Source: SVFI01 sp045588655 (lineage in GTDB: Bacteria; Bacillota; Clostridia; Lachnospirales; Lachnospiraceae). Taken from it: a DNA stretch of 64,000 bases. Below the pieces are notes generated by a model. It saw nothing but the letters and a program-made list of their open reading frames with translations. It was not told where the DNA came from and made no database searches. The DNA lies in contig JAZNEP010000042.1 of the NCBI GenBank assembly GCA_045588655.1, positions 1 through 64,000 on the forward strand, in the 5' to 3' direction. Below, in pieces: positions 16,990 to 25,335 of this stretch. The position numbers were made by a program, and so were the translations under genes. Position 1 is the stretch's first letter; the number at the start of each line of letters is the position of its first letter.

Positions 16990-17544
16990 ATGGGATTTTT
17001 AGATTCATTGGTGAAAAAAAGTACACGGGCAATTACCAATGCAGCAACAAGCGCGGCGGCAAATGCCATAGGAAATGCAGTTGGGGATGCAGTAGGAAAT
17101 GTGGCGCAGGATCTTTTAGGGGGCGCGAGAAAAAATGGAGATAACAACGCTCTGAAATCAAAATCGGTGCAGACAGAGTCAGCAGCAAAGAAGATAGAGC
17201 AAGAGAATGTTCCTGCGGGATATGAAGCGTTTGCGCGTGACTATGTGGACGACAAGCTTCGTGCTATTTTAGCAAAGGAATTTCCGCAGTATCAGGTTAG
17301 AGAGTCGGTTTCTCCGACAGAGCTGGGCGGTGAAGGTCAGTTTTTGTCGTATGATTTCGGTGTATATGAAAGCGGACAGCCAAAACTTTTTATCATGATT
17401 GTTTCCAAAAATACATGCAGATCACGTAGATATCGCTGGTCAAAGGAGCAGGCAGAGCGTGCAGGCGTGACGATGATTAATTTTGTGGGTTCGTTTGAGA
17501 ATCGAATTGATTATGTGATAGATCGTTTACATCAGTATTTGTGA
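16990..17544 (+). CDS. Hypothetical protein with small-residue N-terminal helix
   Basis: I do not recognise this 184-residue protein. Residues 1-45 form an Ala/Gly/Asn-rich amphipathic helix resembling a glycine zipper (AANAIGNAVGDAVGN), then a Lys/Gln-rich linker. A compact C-terminal domain of about 115 residues contains FPQYQVRESVSP and ends FENRIDYVIDRLHQYL. No signal peptide is seen, so it is probably cytosolic or associates with membrane through the zipper helix. ATG 16990 follows GGATAGGAG. It lies just upstream of the putative reverse-transcriptase RNA, but no sequence feature ties the two together. Confidence 0.7.
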   Translation: MGFLDSLVKKSTRAITNAATSAAANAIGNAVGDAVGNVAQDLLGGARKNGDNNALKSKSVQTESAAKKIEQENVPAGYEAFARDYVDDKLRAILAKEFPQYQVRESVSPTELGGEGQFLSYDFGVYESGQPKLFIMIVSKNTCRSRRYRWSKEQAERAGVTMINFVGSFENRIDYVIDRLHQYL

Positions 17545-17555
17545 TTATATGTGTG

Positions 17556-17692
17556 AAAAAGAAAGAGAAACGCATGATTGCACCTGTGGAGGATGAAGCA
17601 GTGGTCAAAAATGGTTTTGCAGGTAACCGATGGCTGTTCAGTCTGGTAACTCAAGCATAGCTTGATTCAAAGCATTTTCTCTTTCTTTTTTT
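17556..17692 (+). ncRNA. Putative structured RNA upstream of the reverse transcriptase
   Basis: The 17545-17717 gap has no reading frame but folds strongly. A perfect 15-bp stem joins AAAAAGAAAGAGAAA (17556-17570) with its complement at 17676-17690, enclosing about 105 nt. Inside, ACCTG (17582-17586) can pair with CAGGT (17620-17624). A hairpin at 17626-17647 has eight pairs, a two-base bulge and a GTTC loop. TCAAGC/GCTTGA (17651-17665) forms a perfect hairpin with an ATA loop. The 3' arm runs into T residues and could also terminate transcription. Structured RNAs upstream of bacterial reverse transcriptases (retron msr-msd, DRT RNAs, RT-n motifs) are established; which class this is remains open. 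Confidence 0.6.
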
Positions 17693-17717
17693 ATCTCTTT
17701 TGCAAGGAGGTCCCAAA

Positions 17718-18917
17718 GTGAGCATGTTAGATGAGCTTAGGGATGATGCTGTTTGGAGAGCGTTTTTACAATATAAAATAGAAAAGAGACATTTGTCATC
17801 GAAAGAGCAGGAAACATTGACTGCATTTGTCGAGCGCAAGGAGTACCTGGAAGTGACGGACAGGCTGGCAAAAGAGGGATATTGTTTTGAGCCGCCGGTC
17901 AAAATTTTGGTCAATAAAAGCGGTACAAACAAAAAAAGAGTCGTATATTCCTTTTCGGAAAAAGAGTCCATGGTCTTAAAAGTAATGTCACATTTGCTTT
18001 ATCGATATGACGAATTAATGAGTCCATGTTGTTATTCTTTTCGCAGAAGTCAAAGTGCAAAGGATGCGATTCGGCGCATATTACAGCAGAAAAGGCTTTC
18101 AAAGAAATATTGTTTCAAGGCGGACATCAGCAATTATTTTAATTCTATCCCATCAGAAAAATTGGTTGAGGTATTGAGAGAAAATATAGCGGACGATACG
18201 GCATTAATAGACTTTTTGGCCGGACTTCTTTTGGCGGGAGTGGCATATGACGCAGGAGAGTTAAAGGAGGAAGCAAGAGGTGCGATGGCAGGAATTCCGA
18301 TCGCTCCGTTCTTTGCCAATATCTATCTTCTCTCCATGGATCAGGAATTTGAGGAAAAAGGCGTCGCGTATTTTCGTTATTCAGATGATATTTTGCTTTT
18401 TGCTGATAGTCGGGAAGAGATGGAAGAATATGAGCAGCTTTTAAAAAATCGACTCAGTGAAAAGGGGCTTGTGCTGAACCCGGAGAAAGTAAAGGTGGCA
18501 GAGCCGGGGGAGCCGTGGGACTTTCTTGGATTTACATACCATCAAGGGAATGTGGATCTTTCGCATGTGACTAAGAATAAAATGAAAGCCAAAATCAAAA
18601 GAAAGGCACATGCATTGTACCGGTGGCGAACGAGGAAACAGGTGGAGTTTGAACCGGTAGCCAAAACAATGATACGAATTTTTAATAAAAAATTTTATGA
18701 CGAGACCGATGAAAAGCGATTTACGTGGAGTCGATGGTTTTTTCCGGTGTTGACCACGGATGAGGGGTTGAAAGAATTGGATGCGTATCTGATTCAGTAC
18801 ATCCGGTATTTAAGTAGCGGGAGACATTACAAAGGGAATTATAAAATTTCATATGAAGACATAAAAAGACTGGGTTTTCGCAGTCTGGTAAATGAATATT
18901 ATAAATGGAAGGAATAA
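17718..18917 (+). CDS. Reverse transcriptase, non-canonical (unassigned group)
   Basis: The 399-residue protein has the full palm motif series: CFKADISNYFNSIP with catalytic Asp near residue 136, AGIPIAPFFANIYL, FRYSDDILLF with the Asp pair at about 223-224, LNPEKVKV and FLGFTYHQ. An extra C-terminal region of about 120 residues ends RLGFRSLVNEYYKW. It lacks an X/maturase or endonuclease domain, so it is not a usual group II intron protein, and it lacks the NAxxH and VTG motifs of retron enzymes. GTG 17718 lies seven bases after AAGGAGG. The structured RNA upstream is the likely template or cofactor. A phage-defence (DRT-like) role is inference. Confidence 0.85.
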   Translation: MSMLDELRDDAVWRAFLQYKIEKRHLSSKEQETLTAFVERKEYLEVTDRLAKEGYCFEPPVKILVNKSGTNKKRVVYSFSEKESMVLKVMSHLLYRYDELMSPCCYSFRRSQSAKDAIRRILQQKRLSKKYCFKADISNYFNSIPSEKLVEVLRENIADDTALIDFLAGLLLAGVAYDAGELKEEARGAMAGIPIAPFFANIYLLSMDQEFEEKGVAYFRYSDDILLFADSREEMEEYEQLLKNRLSEKGLVLNPEKVKVAEPGEPWDFLGFTYHQGNVDLSHVTKNKMKAKIKRKAHALYRWRTRKQVEFEPVAKTMIRIFNKKFYDETDEKRFTWSRWFFPVLTTDEGLKELDAYLIQYIRYLSSGRHYKGNYKISYEDIKRLGFRSLVNEYYKWKE

Positions 18918-18926
18918 TTAAGTTGC

Positions 18927-20345
18927 ATGGACAGATGGATAAATAAAACTAGCATCATAGAGAAGAGAAAACTTGTATGGGTCAGATGCATGCAAAAGCT
19001 TTCTACGACGAGTGTTATCATATTGAGTTTTTTTATCACAATATTAATTGGAGCCGTGCTTTTAATGTTGCCGGTTTCTTCTGCAAGCGGAGAAATGACG
19101 CCATTTGTGGATGCGTTGTTTACAGCCACAACAAGTGTCTGTGTGACGGGTCTGGTGGTAGTAACGACAGCATCGCATTGGAGCTTGTTTGGACATGTGG
19201 TCATATTACTTCTGATTCAGATTGGTGGTCTTGGCGTTATTGCAATCACAACGACCATTGTGCTGGCAATTGGAAAAAACATTTCACTGAGAGAAAGAAT
19301 GATACTGGGAGATGCTTTGAATATGGATTCTTTGCAGGGGTTAGTCACATTCTTAAAGAAAGTATTTGTCGGAACCCTTGTAGTGGAAGGAATCGGAGCC
19401 ATCGGATATATGACGGTATTTATACCGGAGTATGGATGGGCAAAAGGAATATGGTATTCCATATTCCATGCAGTTTCAGCGTTTTGTAATGCAGGAATTG
19501 ATATACTGGGAGAGAGTAGCCTGATACCATATGTGCATCACATCAGAATAAACGTCATCACCATGTCGCTTATTATTTTGGGCGGTATTGGTTTTGTGGT
19601 ATGGTGGGATGTACTGGATTATGCAAAACGTCAGATTAGGAAAGAAACAAGAAAGGGTGCACGTTTATCCGGGTTGCAGCTACATAGCAAAATTGTGATA
19701 CTGACAACATTGGTGTTAATATTAGGCGGTGCAGGTTTCTATTTGATTTTTGAATACAACAACTCTGCCACAATAGGAGAGTTTAATGTTTGGCAGAAGT
19801 GTCTGGCCAGTCTGTTTCAGTCAGTGACGACAAGGACAGCCGGATTTGCAGCAATATCGCAAAGTGGAATGACGACACCATCTGTCATTTTATCCTGTGT
19901 ATTGATGTTTATCGGCGGATCATCTCAAGGTACCGCAGGAGGAGTCAAGACAGGAACGATAGCAGTCATTTTTCTGATGGTACTTGCTACGGTGCGCGGT
20001 CAGGAGGATATCACCTGTTTTAATCGTAGAATTTCCATCAAGACGGCACGTAAATCTGTGGCAGTTGTTTTAATTAGTTTTTTGGCAAGTGTGATTGCCC
20101 TGGCTCTGATGTTCATTTTGGAAACGGGAAATGCATCGGATATGGTATTTGAGGTATATAGTGCACTTGGTACGGCAGGACTGAGCAGGGATTATACGGC
20201 CACGCTTGGGCTTGCAGGGAAAATTGTGATAATGGGCTGTATGTTTTTAGGTAGAATCGGACCGATTTCCATGGTGCTTGCGTTTACAATGAGAGATACA
20301 CAGACACCTATGAGATTACCGGAGGATTCCATTACGGTTGGATAG
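18927..20345 (+). CDS. ktrB: Potassium uptake channel subunit KtrB/TrkH
   Basis: The 472-residue protein has the four-fold M1-P-M2 layout of K+ transporters. Filter-like loops are TSVCVTGLVV, AVSAFCNAGID, VTTRTAGFA and ALGTAGLSRD, each with the conserved Gly. It forms the membrane pore of a Ktr-type K+ uptake system, usually coupled to Na+. ATG 18927 has only a distant GGAAGGA; ATG 18990 is an alternative start. It is followed 17 bases later by its cytosolic gating partner, supporting an operon. KtrB fits better than TrkH because the partner has a single RCK unit. Confidence 0.93.
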   Translation: MDRWINKTSIIEKRKLVWVRCMQKLSTTSVIILSFFITILIGAVLLMLPVSSASGEMTPFVDALFTATTSVCVTGLVVVTTASHWSLFGHVVILLLIQIGGLGVIAITTTIVLAIGKNISLRERMILGDALNMDSLQGLVTFLKKVFVGTLVVEGIGAIGYMTVFIPEYGWAKGIWYSIFHAVSAFCNAGIDILGESSLIPYVHHIRINVITMSLIILGGIGFVVWWDVLDYAKRQIRKETRKGARLSGLQLHSKIVILTTLVLILGGAGFYLIFEYNNSATIGEFNVWQKCLASLFQSVTTRTAGFAAISQSGMTTPSVILSCVLMFIGGSSQGTAGGVKTGTIAVIFLMVLATVRGQEDITCFNRRISIKTARKSVAVVLISFLASVIALALMFILETGNASDMVFEVYSALGTAGLSRDYTATLGLAGKIVIMGCMFLGRIGPISMVLAFTMRDTQTPMRLPEDSITVG

Positions 20346-20362
20346 AAAGGAAATAGATTGCA

Positions 20363-21043
20363 ATGAAAATGGGAAATGGAAAAGTAAATCACACAAAAGG
20401 CAAAAAATCATTTGCAGTATTTGGGATGGGAGAGTTTGGTAAAAGCGTGGCATTGGAGCTGATGGAAGCCGGCGCGGACGTTATGGTGCTCGATATCAAT
20501 CGGGATAGAATATCGGATATTGCAGATAAAGTGACGCTGGCTATGGAGTTTGATGCAGTGGAAGTGCGCGGATATGACAGGCTGGGACTCAATCACATGG
20601 ATGCTGTCATAGTGGCGATGACAGGATGTCTGGACGCTTGTATTATGGCGATTTTGATTGCAAAAGAAAAAGGGGTAAAAGAGATTATCGTAAAAGCCCG
20701 CAATGATACACAGGAACAGATTTTTAAGAAAATCGGCGCGACAAGAATCGAAAAGCCGGAGTGCAGTGGCGGAATGCGGGTTGCAAGAAACATTATGACG
20801 GGGATGTTTGAAGATTACATGGAGATTTCACCGCAGGTGCGTCTGATTAAAATGACGGTAAAGGAAGAATGGGTTGGAAAATCCATTATTGAATTGCAGC
20901 TTCGAAACCGCTATGGAATTAATGTGGTTGCTTACGGACATGAGAATGATCTGAAAACCAATATCAGACCGGATACAATCTTTGAAAAAGAAAATGTTGT
21001 TTGGCTGACGATAGATAAAGAACACGTAAAAGACATAGAATAA
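20363..21043 (+). CDS. ktrA: Potassium uptake regulatory subunit KtrA (RCK domain)
   Basis: The 226-residue cytosolic protein has an RCK_N Rossmann fold (SFAVFGMGEFGKSVALEL near residue 16, then VMVLDINRDRI) that binds ATP/ADP or NAD(H), and an RCK_C domain from about residue 145. In other bacteria RCK_C often binds c-di-AMP. It assembles as an octameric ring that gates KtrB. The length matches KtrA (about 220) and not TrkA, which has two such units. ATG 20363 follows AAAGGAAA. It ends the operon with KtrB. Confidence 0.93.
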   Translation: MKMGNGKVNHTKGKKSFAVFGMGEFGKSVALELMEAGADVMVLDINRDRISDIADKVTLAMEFDAVEVRGYDRLGLNHMDAVIVAMTGCLDACIMAILIAKEKGVKEIIVKARNDTQEQIFKKIGATRIEKPECSGGMRVARNIMTGMFEDYMEISPQVRLIKMTVKEEWVGKSIIELQLRNRYGINVVAYGHENDLKTNIRPDTIFEKENVVWLTIDKEHVKDIE

Positions 21044-21137
21044 TAGCATCAATAGGTACAGCTCAGTTTGCATAACTCAATATACCATTTGGTGAGTTTC
21101 GCAATGGCCTATATGACATCAAAAAAGGAGAAAAACA

Positions 21138-21863
21138 ATGAAAAAGAAATTAATAATCGTATTGGCAACAGCAATGATGACTATGTCACTTGCAGCTTGT
21201 TCATCAGGGAATGAGGCGGACAAGCAGCCGCAGACACAGACAGAGAATACTCAGACAGAGAATACACAGACAGAAAATACGCAGACAGAAAATACACAGA
21301 CAGAAAATACTCAGACAGAAAATACACAGACAGAAAATACACAGACAGAGACAGAAAACACGCAGCCGGAAACCGAGCAGGTTCAGGTAGCGGATAGTGC
21401 AGCTGTTTTAAACAATGTTTGGACAACCTATGGTGAAGATGAAAAATTTTTTGCAATGGGTGGCGATATGAATCATCCTGTGGATAATGCAGCAGGTATA
21501 TACAGTCTTGATGATACTGAGGCGCTCGGAGCTTCACTTTTGGTACCGAACGACGCAGTTGCAATGATTGATGAGGCGGCTTCTCTGATTCATGGAATGA
21601 ATGCGAATACGTTTACAGGTGCTGCGTTCCATCTGACCGATGCTGGAAATGTGGATGCATTTGCAGATGCAATGAAAAACAATATTTTGAATACACAGTG
21701 GATGTGCGGTTTTCCGGATCAGCTGGCAATATATAAGGTGAATGACGAATATGTAATTTCAGCCTTCGGAAATGCAGAAATCATGGAGACATTCAAAAAT
21801 AAGGTTTCTCAGGTATTTGGTGAAAGTGCAAAACTTTTAGTGGATGAGCAGATTACACAATAG
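21138..21863 (+). CDS. Lipoprotein with TQTEN repeat linker
   Basis: The 241-residue product has a lipoprotein signal with lipobox LAAC near residue 21. A linker of seven TQTEN pentapeptides plus a variant spans residues 33-75, and a C-terminal domain of about 150 residues follows. The domain is mixed alpha/beta; I do not recognise it with confidence, though it recalls small extracytoplasmic domains found beside MBOAT genes in Lachnospiraceae. It precedes the MBOAT gene by 17 bases and ATG 21138 follows AAAGGAGAA, so it is probably the first gene of an exopolysaccharide acylation operon and may be an accessory factor. Confidence 0.8.
   Translation: MKKKLIIVLATAMMTMSLAACSSGNEADKQPQTQTENTQTENTQTENTQTENTQTENTQTENTQTENTQTETENTQPETEQVQVADSAAVLNNVWTTYGEDEKFFAMGGDMNHPVDNAAGIYSLDDTEALGASLLVPNDAVAMIDEAASLIHGMNANTFTGAAFHLTDAGNVDAFADAMKNNILNTQWMCGFPDQLAIYKVNDEYVISAFGNAEIMETFKNKVSQVFGESAKLLVDEQITQ
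21234..21360 (+). repeat. 15-bp tandem repeat in the lipoprotein gene
   Basis: Units of ACRCAGACAGARAAT recur about eight times and encode TQTEN. Near-identical units favour slipped-strand changes in copy number that alter linker length by five residues without a frameshift. Confidence 0.85.
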
Positions 21864-21880
21864 GAAGTGGCGGTAGAAAT

Positions 21881-23281
21881 ATGCTTTTTTCAAGTATTTC
21901 GTTTTTGTATTATTTCTTACCCATTGTATTATTGGCGTATGTAATTGCACCAAAGGCGTGTAAAAATGGTGTGCTACTATGCGCAAGCTTGCTTTTTTAT
22001 GCATGGGGTGAGCCTAGATATGTACTGTTGATGTTAACAGTAATTGTGGCCGGATATTGTTCCGGCCTTTTCCTTATGAGGTGTTCAAAGGAAAGATACC
22101 GGAAATGGATCTTAGGGATATCTGTTTTATTTGATTTTGGGGTTTTAGCCTATTTTAAGTATGCAGATTTTTTCATAGAAAACTGGAACCGGGCGATGGG
22201 GATGTCTGTCCCTATGCTAAGGATTGCGCTACCGATTGGTATCAGCTTTTATATATTTCAGATTATCAGTTATTTGATTGATGTATATCGCAAAGAGGCT
22301 ATGCCACAAAAAAATATCATTCGTTTGGCACTTTATATTTCGATGTTTCCGCAGTTGATTGCCGGTCCGATTGTAAGATATCAGTTGATAGAGAAACAGC
22401 TCGATGACAGGATGCATAGCGTGGAGCAATTTTCGCTTGGAATGCGCCGTTTTGTACTGGGACTCGGAAAAAAGGTATTGATTGCAAATACCTTGGGTGA
22501 ACTTTGCGATATTGCGAAGCAGTCGCAGGATTTATCCGTGGCTTATTTGTGGCTTTCAGCTATTGCGTTTGCTTTGCATATTTACTACGATTTTTCGGGA
22601 TATAGTGATATGGCTATCGGGCTTGGAAACATATTTGGATTTCATTTTCCGGAAAATTTCAATTATCCGTATATCTCTCGCAGCATTACTGAGTTTTGGA
22701 GACGCTGGCATATGACGCTTGGTACATGGTTTCGGGATTATGTGTATATTCCGCTCGGAGGAAATCGTGTAAAAAAAGCAAGATGGCTGTTCAATGTCGC
22801 GGTCGTATGGATGATTACAGGATTTTGGCATGGAGCATCTTGGAATTTTGTGGCATGGGGATTGTATTTTGCCGTGCTATTAATGATAGAAAAATTGTGG
22901 TTGCTAAACTATTTGGAAAAGAAAAGATGGATTGGTCACGTATATGCGCTGTTTTTTGTTGTAATAGGATTTGTTATTTTTAACGCAGACAGCATGACTG
23001 AGGTAGTTAGCAGCATGAGAGGACTTTTTGGTTTCGGTGGAATTGAGCTTGTTTCAGAGGAATTTTGGTATTATCTGAAAAGTTATTGTATTGTGTTCAT
23101 TATTTCCATGATTGGTGCAACACCGGGGCCTGGTCTATGTGTACAAAAAATCGGTCAGATGCCGAAGGGAAAACAAATACTTTACGTATTGGAGCCAATA
23201 GGGCTGGTACTTATACTAGCTGTGGTGACAGGATATTTGGTGGATGGCTCGTTTAATCCGTTTTTATATTTCAGGTTTTAA
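21881..23281 (+). CDS. MBOAT-family O-acyltransferase (AlgI-like)
   Basis: The 466-residue membrane protein has about ten hydrophobic segments. It contains the hallmark ITEFWRRWHMTLGTWFRDYV region near residue 270 and the catalytic His in FWHGASWNFV near 320. AlgI/DltB-like members move acyl groups, usually acetyl, across the membrane for transfer to extracellular polymers. ATG 21881 follows GGAAGTGGCGG. The DHHW gene starts 11 bases after its stop, and MBOAT-DHHW pairs are known O-acetylation systems for polysaccharides. The target glycan is not shown by the sequence. Confidence 0.92.
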   Translation: MLFSSISFLYYFLPIVLLAYVIAPKACKNGVLLCASLLFYAWGEPRYVLLMLTVIVAGYCSGLFLMRCSKERYRKWILGISVLFDFGVLAYFKYADFFIENWNRAMGMSVPMLRIALPIGISFYIFQIISYLIDVYRKEAMPQKNIIRLALYISMFPQLIAGPIVRYQLIEKQLDDRMHSVEQFSLGMRRFVLGLGKKVLIANTLGELCDIAKQSQDLSVAYLWLSAIAFALHIYYDFSGYSDMAIGLGNIFGFHFPENFNYPYISRSITEFWRRWHMTLGTWFRDYVYIPLGGNRVKKARWLFNVAVVWMITGFWHGASWNFVAWGLYFAVLLMIEKLWLLNYLEKKRWIGHVYALFFVVIGFVIFNADSMTEVVSSMRGLFGFGGIELVSEEFWYYLKSYCIVFIISMIGATPGPGLCVQKIGQMPKGKQILYVLEPIGLVLILAVVTGYLVDGSFNPFLYFRF

Positions 23282-23292
23282 GGAGGGTGACT

Positions 23293-24399
23293 GTGAAGAA
23301 AACTGTGAAGAAAAAAGACATTGCAGTGACATTGATTCTGTCCGCGTTTTTGCTAGGGTTTTCTTTGCTTGCATGGGTGAAACCACCGCAGGAGATTTCG
23401 GATGCAGAGAGAAGAAAACTGAAGCAGTTTCCGGAAATTTCCTGGGAACGAATTGAAAATGGTGCATTTATGACAGACTTTGAGTCCTATGCCCTGGATC
23501 AGTTTCCGTTAAGAGATACCTTTCGCGGATGCAAGGCCTGGTTTAGAACCTCATGCTTATTTCAGCAGGATACCAATGGAATCTACATGGCAGACGGTTA
23601 TCTTAGTAAGATTGAGTATCCCATGGATGAGAGCTCTATGAACAGAGCAGTGAAGCGATTTCGATCTATATATGATTCCTATTTGAAAGATAAAAATACG
23701 AATGTGTATTTTGCTATGATTCCGGATAAAAACTGTTATTTGGCGCAAAGCAACGGGAAATTATCGATGGATTATGATGAGTTTTACGATGTGATGAAGG
23801 AAAAAACAGATTTTATGCAGTGGATTGATATTAGTGACCTATTGGATGTGGAGGATTATTATCGGACTGATACCCACTGGAGACAAGAGAAGATCATAGA
23901 TGTCGCAGAGCGGATTGCATCACAGATGCAGACCCCTCTTTCCGGCACCTATGAAATGCATGCGCTACAGCATCCTTTTTACGGAGTTTACAGCGGACAA
24001 TCTGCAAGGAAGACAGAACCGGATACCTTGTATTATCTTTCCGGAGAGAAAATGGAAAATTATGTGGTATATGATTATGAACATGCCAGGGAAATACCGG
24101 TCTATGACTTGGAGATGGCGCATGGAAAAGACCCCTATGAGATATACCTGTCAGGGGATGTATCACTCCTTGAAATCCGAAATCCTGGTGCAACGACGCA
24201 AAAAGAGCTCATTGTGTTTCGGGATTCGTTTGGCAGCAGTATAGCACCACTGTTAGCGGAAGGGTACACAAAAACGACCTTAGTGGATATTCGATATATT
24301 TCACCGGAAATTCTGGATCGGTATATTGATTTTGAAGAGCAGGATGTGTTATTTTTGTATAGCACACTTGTAATCAATAACAGTGAGACCATCAAATAG
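23293..24399 (+). CDS. DHHW-family (AlgJ/AlgX-like) acetyltransferase partner
   Basis: The 368-residue protein has an N-terminal signal anchor (residues 7-27) and an extracellular SGNH-like domain. It contains RTDTHWRQ near residue 195, the Asp-x-x-His-Trp signature, and FRDSFGSS near 310 with the nucleophile Ser. AlgJ/AlgX-like proteins take the acetyl group delivered by an MBOAT partner and attach it to the glycan outside the cell. GTG 23293 lies six bases after AGGAGG; the GTG at 23287 touches that site. Its end overlaps the end of the converging AraC gene by eight bases. Confidence 0.85.
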   Translation: MKKTVKKKDIAVTLILSAFLLGFSLLAWVKPPQEISDAERRKLKQFPEISWERIENGAFMTDFESYALDQFPLRDTFRGCKAWFRTSCLFQQDTNGIYMADGYLSKIEYPMDESSMNRAVKRFRSIYDSYLKDKNTNVYFAMIPDKNCYLAQSNGKLSMDYDEFYDVMKEKTDFMQWIDISDLLDVEDYYRTDTHWRQEKIIDVAERIASQMQTPLSGTYEMHALQHPFYGVYSGQSARKTEPDTLYYLSGEKMENYVVYDYEHAREIPVYDLEMAHGKDPYEIYLSGDVSLLEIRNPGATTQKELIVFRDSFGSSIAPLLAEGYTKTTLVDIRYISPEILDRYIDFEEQDVLFLYSTLVINNSETIK

Positions 24400-25165
24400 T
24401 CGGAGGTAAATTTGTCTCTTGCATGGAAGAATGCTTTCTGTATTGTCCGGGAGAGATACCGATATTTTTGTGGAACTGGCGACAAAAGTGTTCGGTGTTG
24501 TTGTAGCCGCACAATTCAGCGATTTCAGAGATGCTGTGTGGTGTATAAGTCAGGTAGTCTCTTGCTTTGAGCAACCGCGCATGAATGACATCTTCCATAC
24601 AGGAAGTATCAAATTTTTGCTTATATAAAAGTTGAAGATAGCCGGTGCTGATATGCATTTCATCGGCCATATCAGAAATACTCCAAGCAAGCTCCGGAGT
24701 AGTGGCGATTCTGCGTCGCAGAGTCAGGAGCTCATGATCGTGAGGGGAAATTTTATTGTTGGAAAGATCGTCATGCAGTTTGTTGAACAAAATACGCAAC
24801 AACTGAGAAATAATGATTTGAGAATCTTCCCAGGTCAGAAGCTGAATCAGCTTATGACAATATTCCGGGTCAGAAACTGAAAATGGAACGGCCTGCTGCG
24901 GGAAGTTGGTGACAAACGATTCATCGGAAGTAAACATGAGCCAGTGATTACAATAGCGTTCCCTGGCTGCGCCGTACCATATTTTGTGTTTCGGTGGAAA
25001 AAGAATGGCAGTGTGCGCCGGATATTCTTCCACGGAATCCTGTACACGAAAGAGAGCCGGTGTGGTGGTAACGACCAGAAGATAATAATCGAGCCCTTCC
25101 GGGATGTCATATCTGAAATTATTTTGATGGACAGCATCATAGCCGATGGAATGAATTTGATTCAT
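24392..25165 (-). CDS. AraC-family transcriptional regulator
   Basis: The 257-residue protein has a cupin-like N-terminal sensor domain of about 150 residues (AILFPPKHKIWYGAARE) and two C-terminal helix-turn-helix units: WSISDMADEMHISTGYLQLL, then HSISEIAELCGYNNTEHFCR and FHKNIGISPGQYR. This layout is typical of sugar-responsive activators. It is divergent from the GH8 gene across a 170-bp gap that contains a palindrome, so it very likely controls that gene. ATG 25165 has AAAGGAAT upstream. The inducer is probably a xylo-oligosaccharide, by inference from the neighbour. Confidence 0.9.
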   Translation of the reverse strand: MNQIHSIGYDAVHQNNFRYDIPEGLDYYLLVVTTTPALFRVQDSVEEYPAHTAILFPPKHKIWYGAARERYCNHWLMFTSDESFVTNFPQQAVPFSVSDPEYCHKLIQLLTWEDSQIIISQLLRILFNKLHDDLSNNKISPHDHELLTLRRRIATTPELAWSISDMADEMHISTGYLQLLYKQKFDTSCMEDVIHARLLKARDYLTYTPHSISEIAELCGYNNTEHFCRQFHKNIGISPGQYRKHSSMQETNLPPTI

Positions 25166-25201
25166 AATAATTCCTTTCTTTTGGAATTTAAATGATATAA
25201 A

Positions 25202-25222
25202 GTAACAAAGTTACACAGTAAC
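25202..25222. promoter_or_regulatory. Candidate AraC operator between divergent genes
   Basis: GTAACAAAGTTAC (25202-25214) is a 13-bp palindrome, followed by a further CAGTAAC half-site (25216-25222). It lies close to the AraC start and 115 bases before the GH8 start. Confidence 0.45.
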
Positions 25223-25335
25223 AGCAAATTTAGTAAATATGAGAAAAGATCAATTTTATATTAGTATTGTTCATTGTACATAAAATGTCAATGGGGTATG
25301 CTGATATAAGGTTATCGGACAGTAAGGAGGACAAC

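Noticed and set aside
17556..18917. Canonical retron
   Set aside because: The upstream inverted repeats enclose an RNA as in retrons, but the enzyme lacks the NAxxH and VTG retron motifs and is longer; no clear msd hairpin or branching G context is seen.
17700..18917. Diversity-generating retroelement or group II intron
   Set aside because: I saw no template/variable repeat pair, no Avd-like gene and no C-type lectin target nearby; the enzyme has no maturase or endonuclease domain and no intron domain V-like end.
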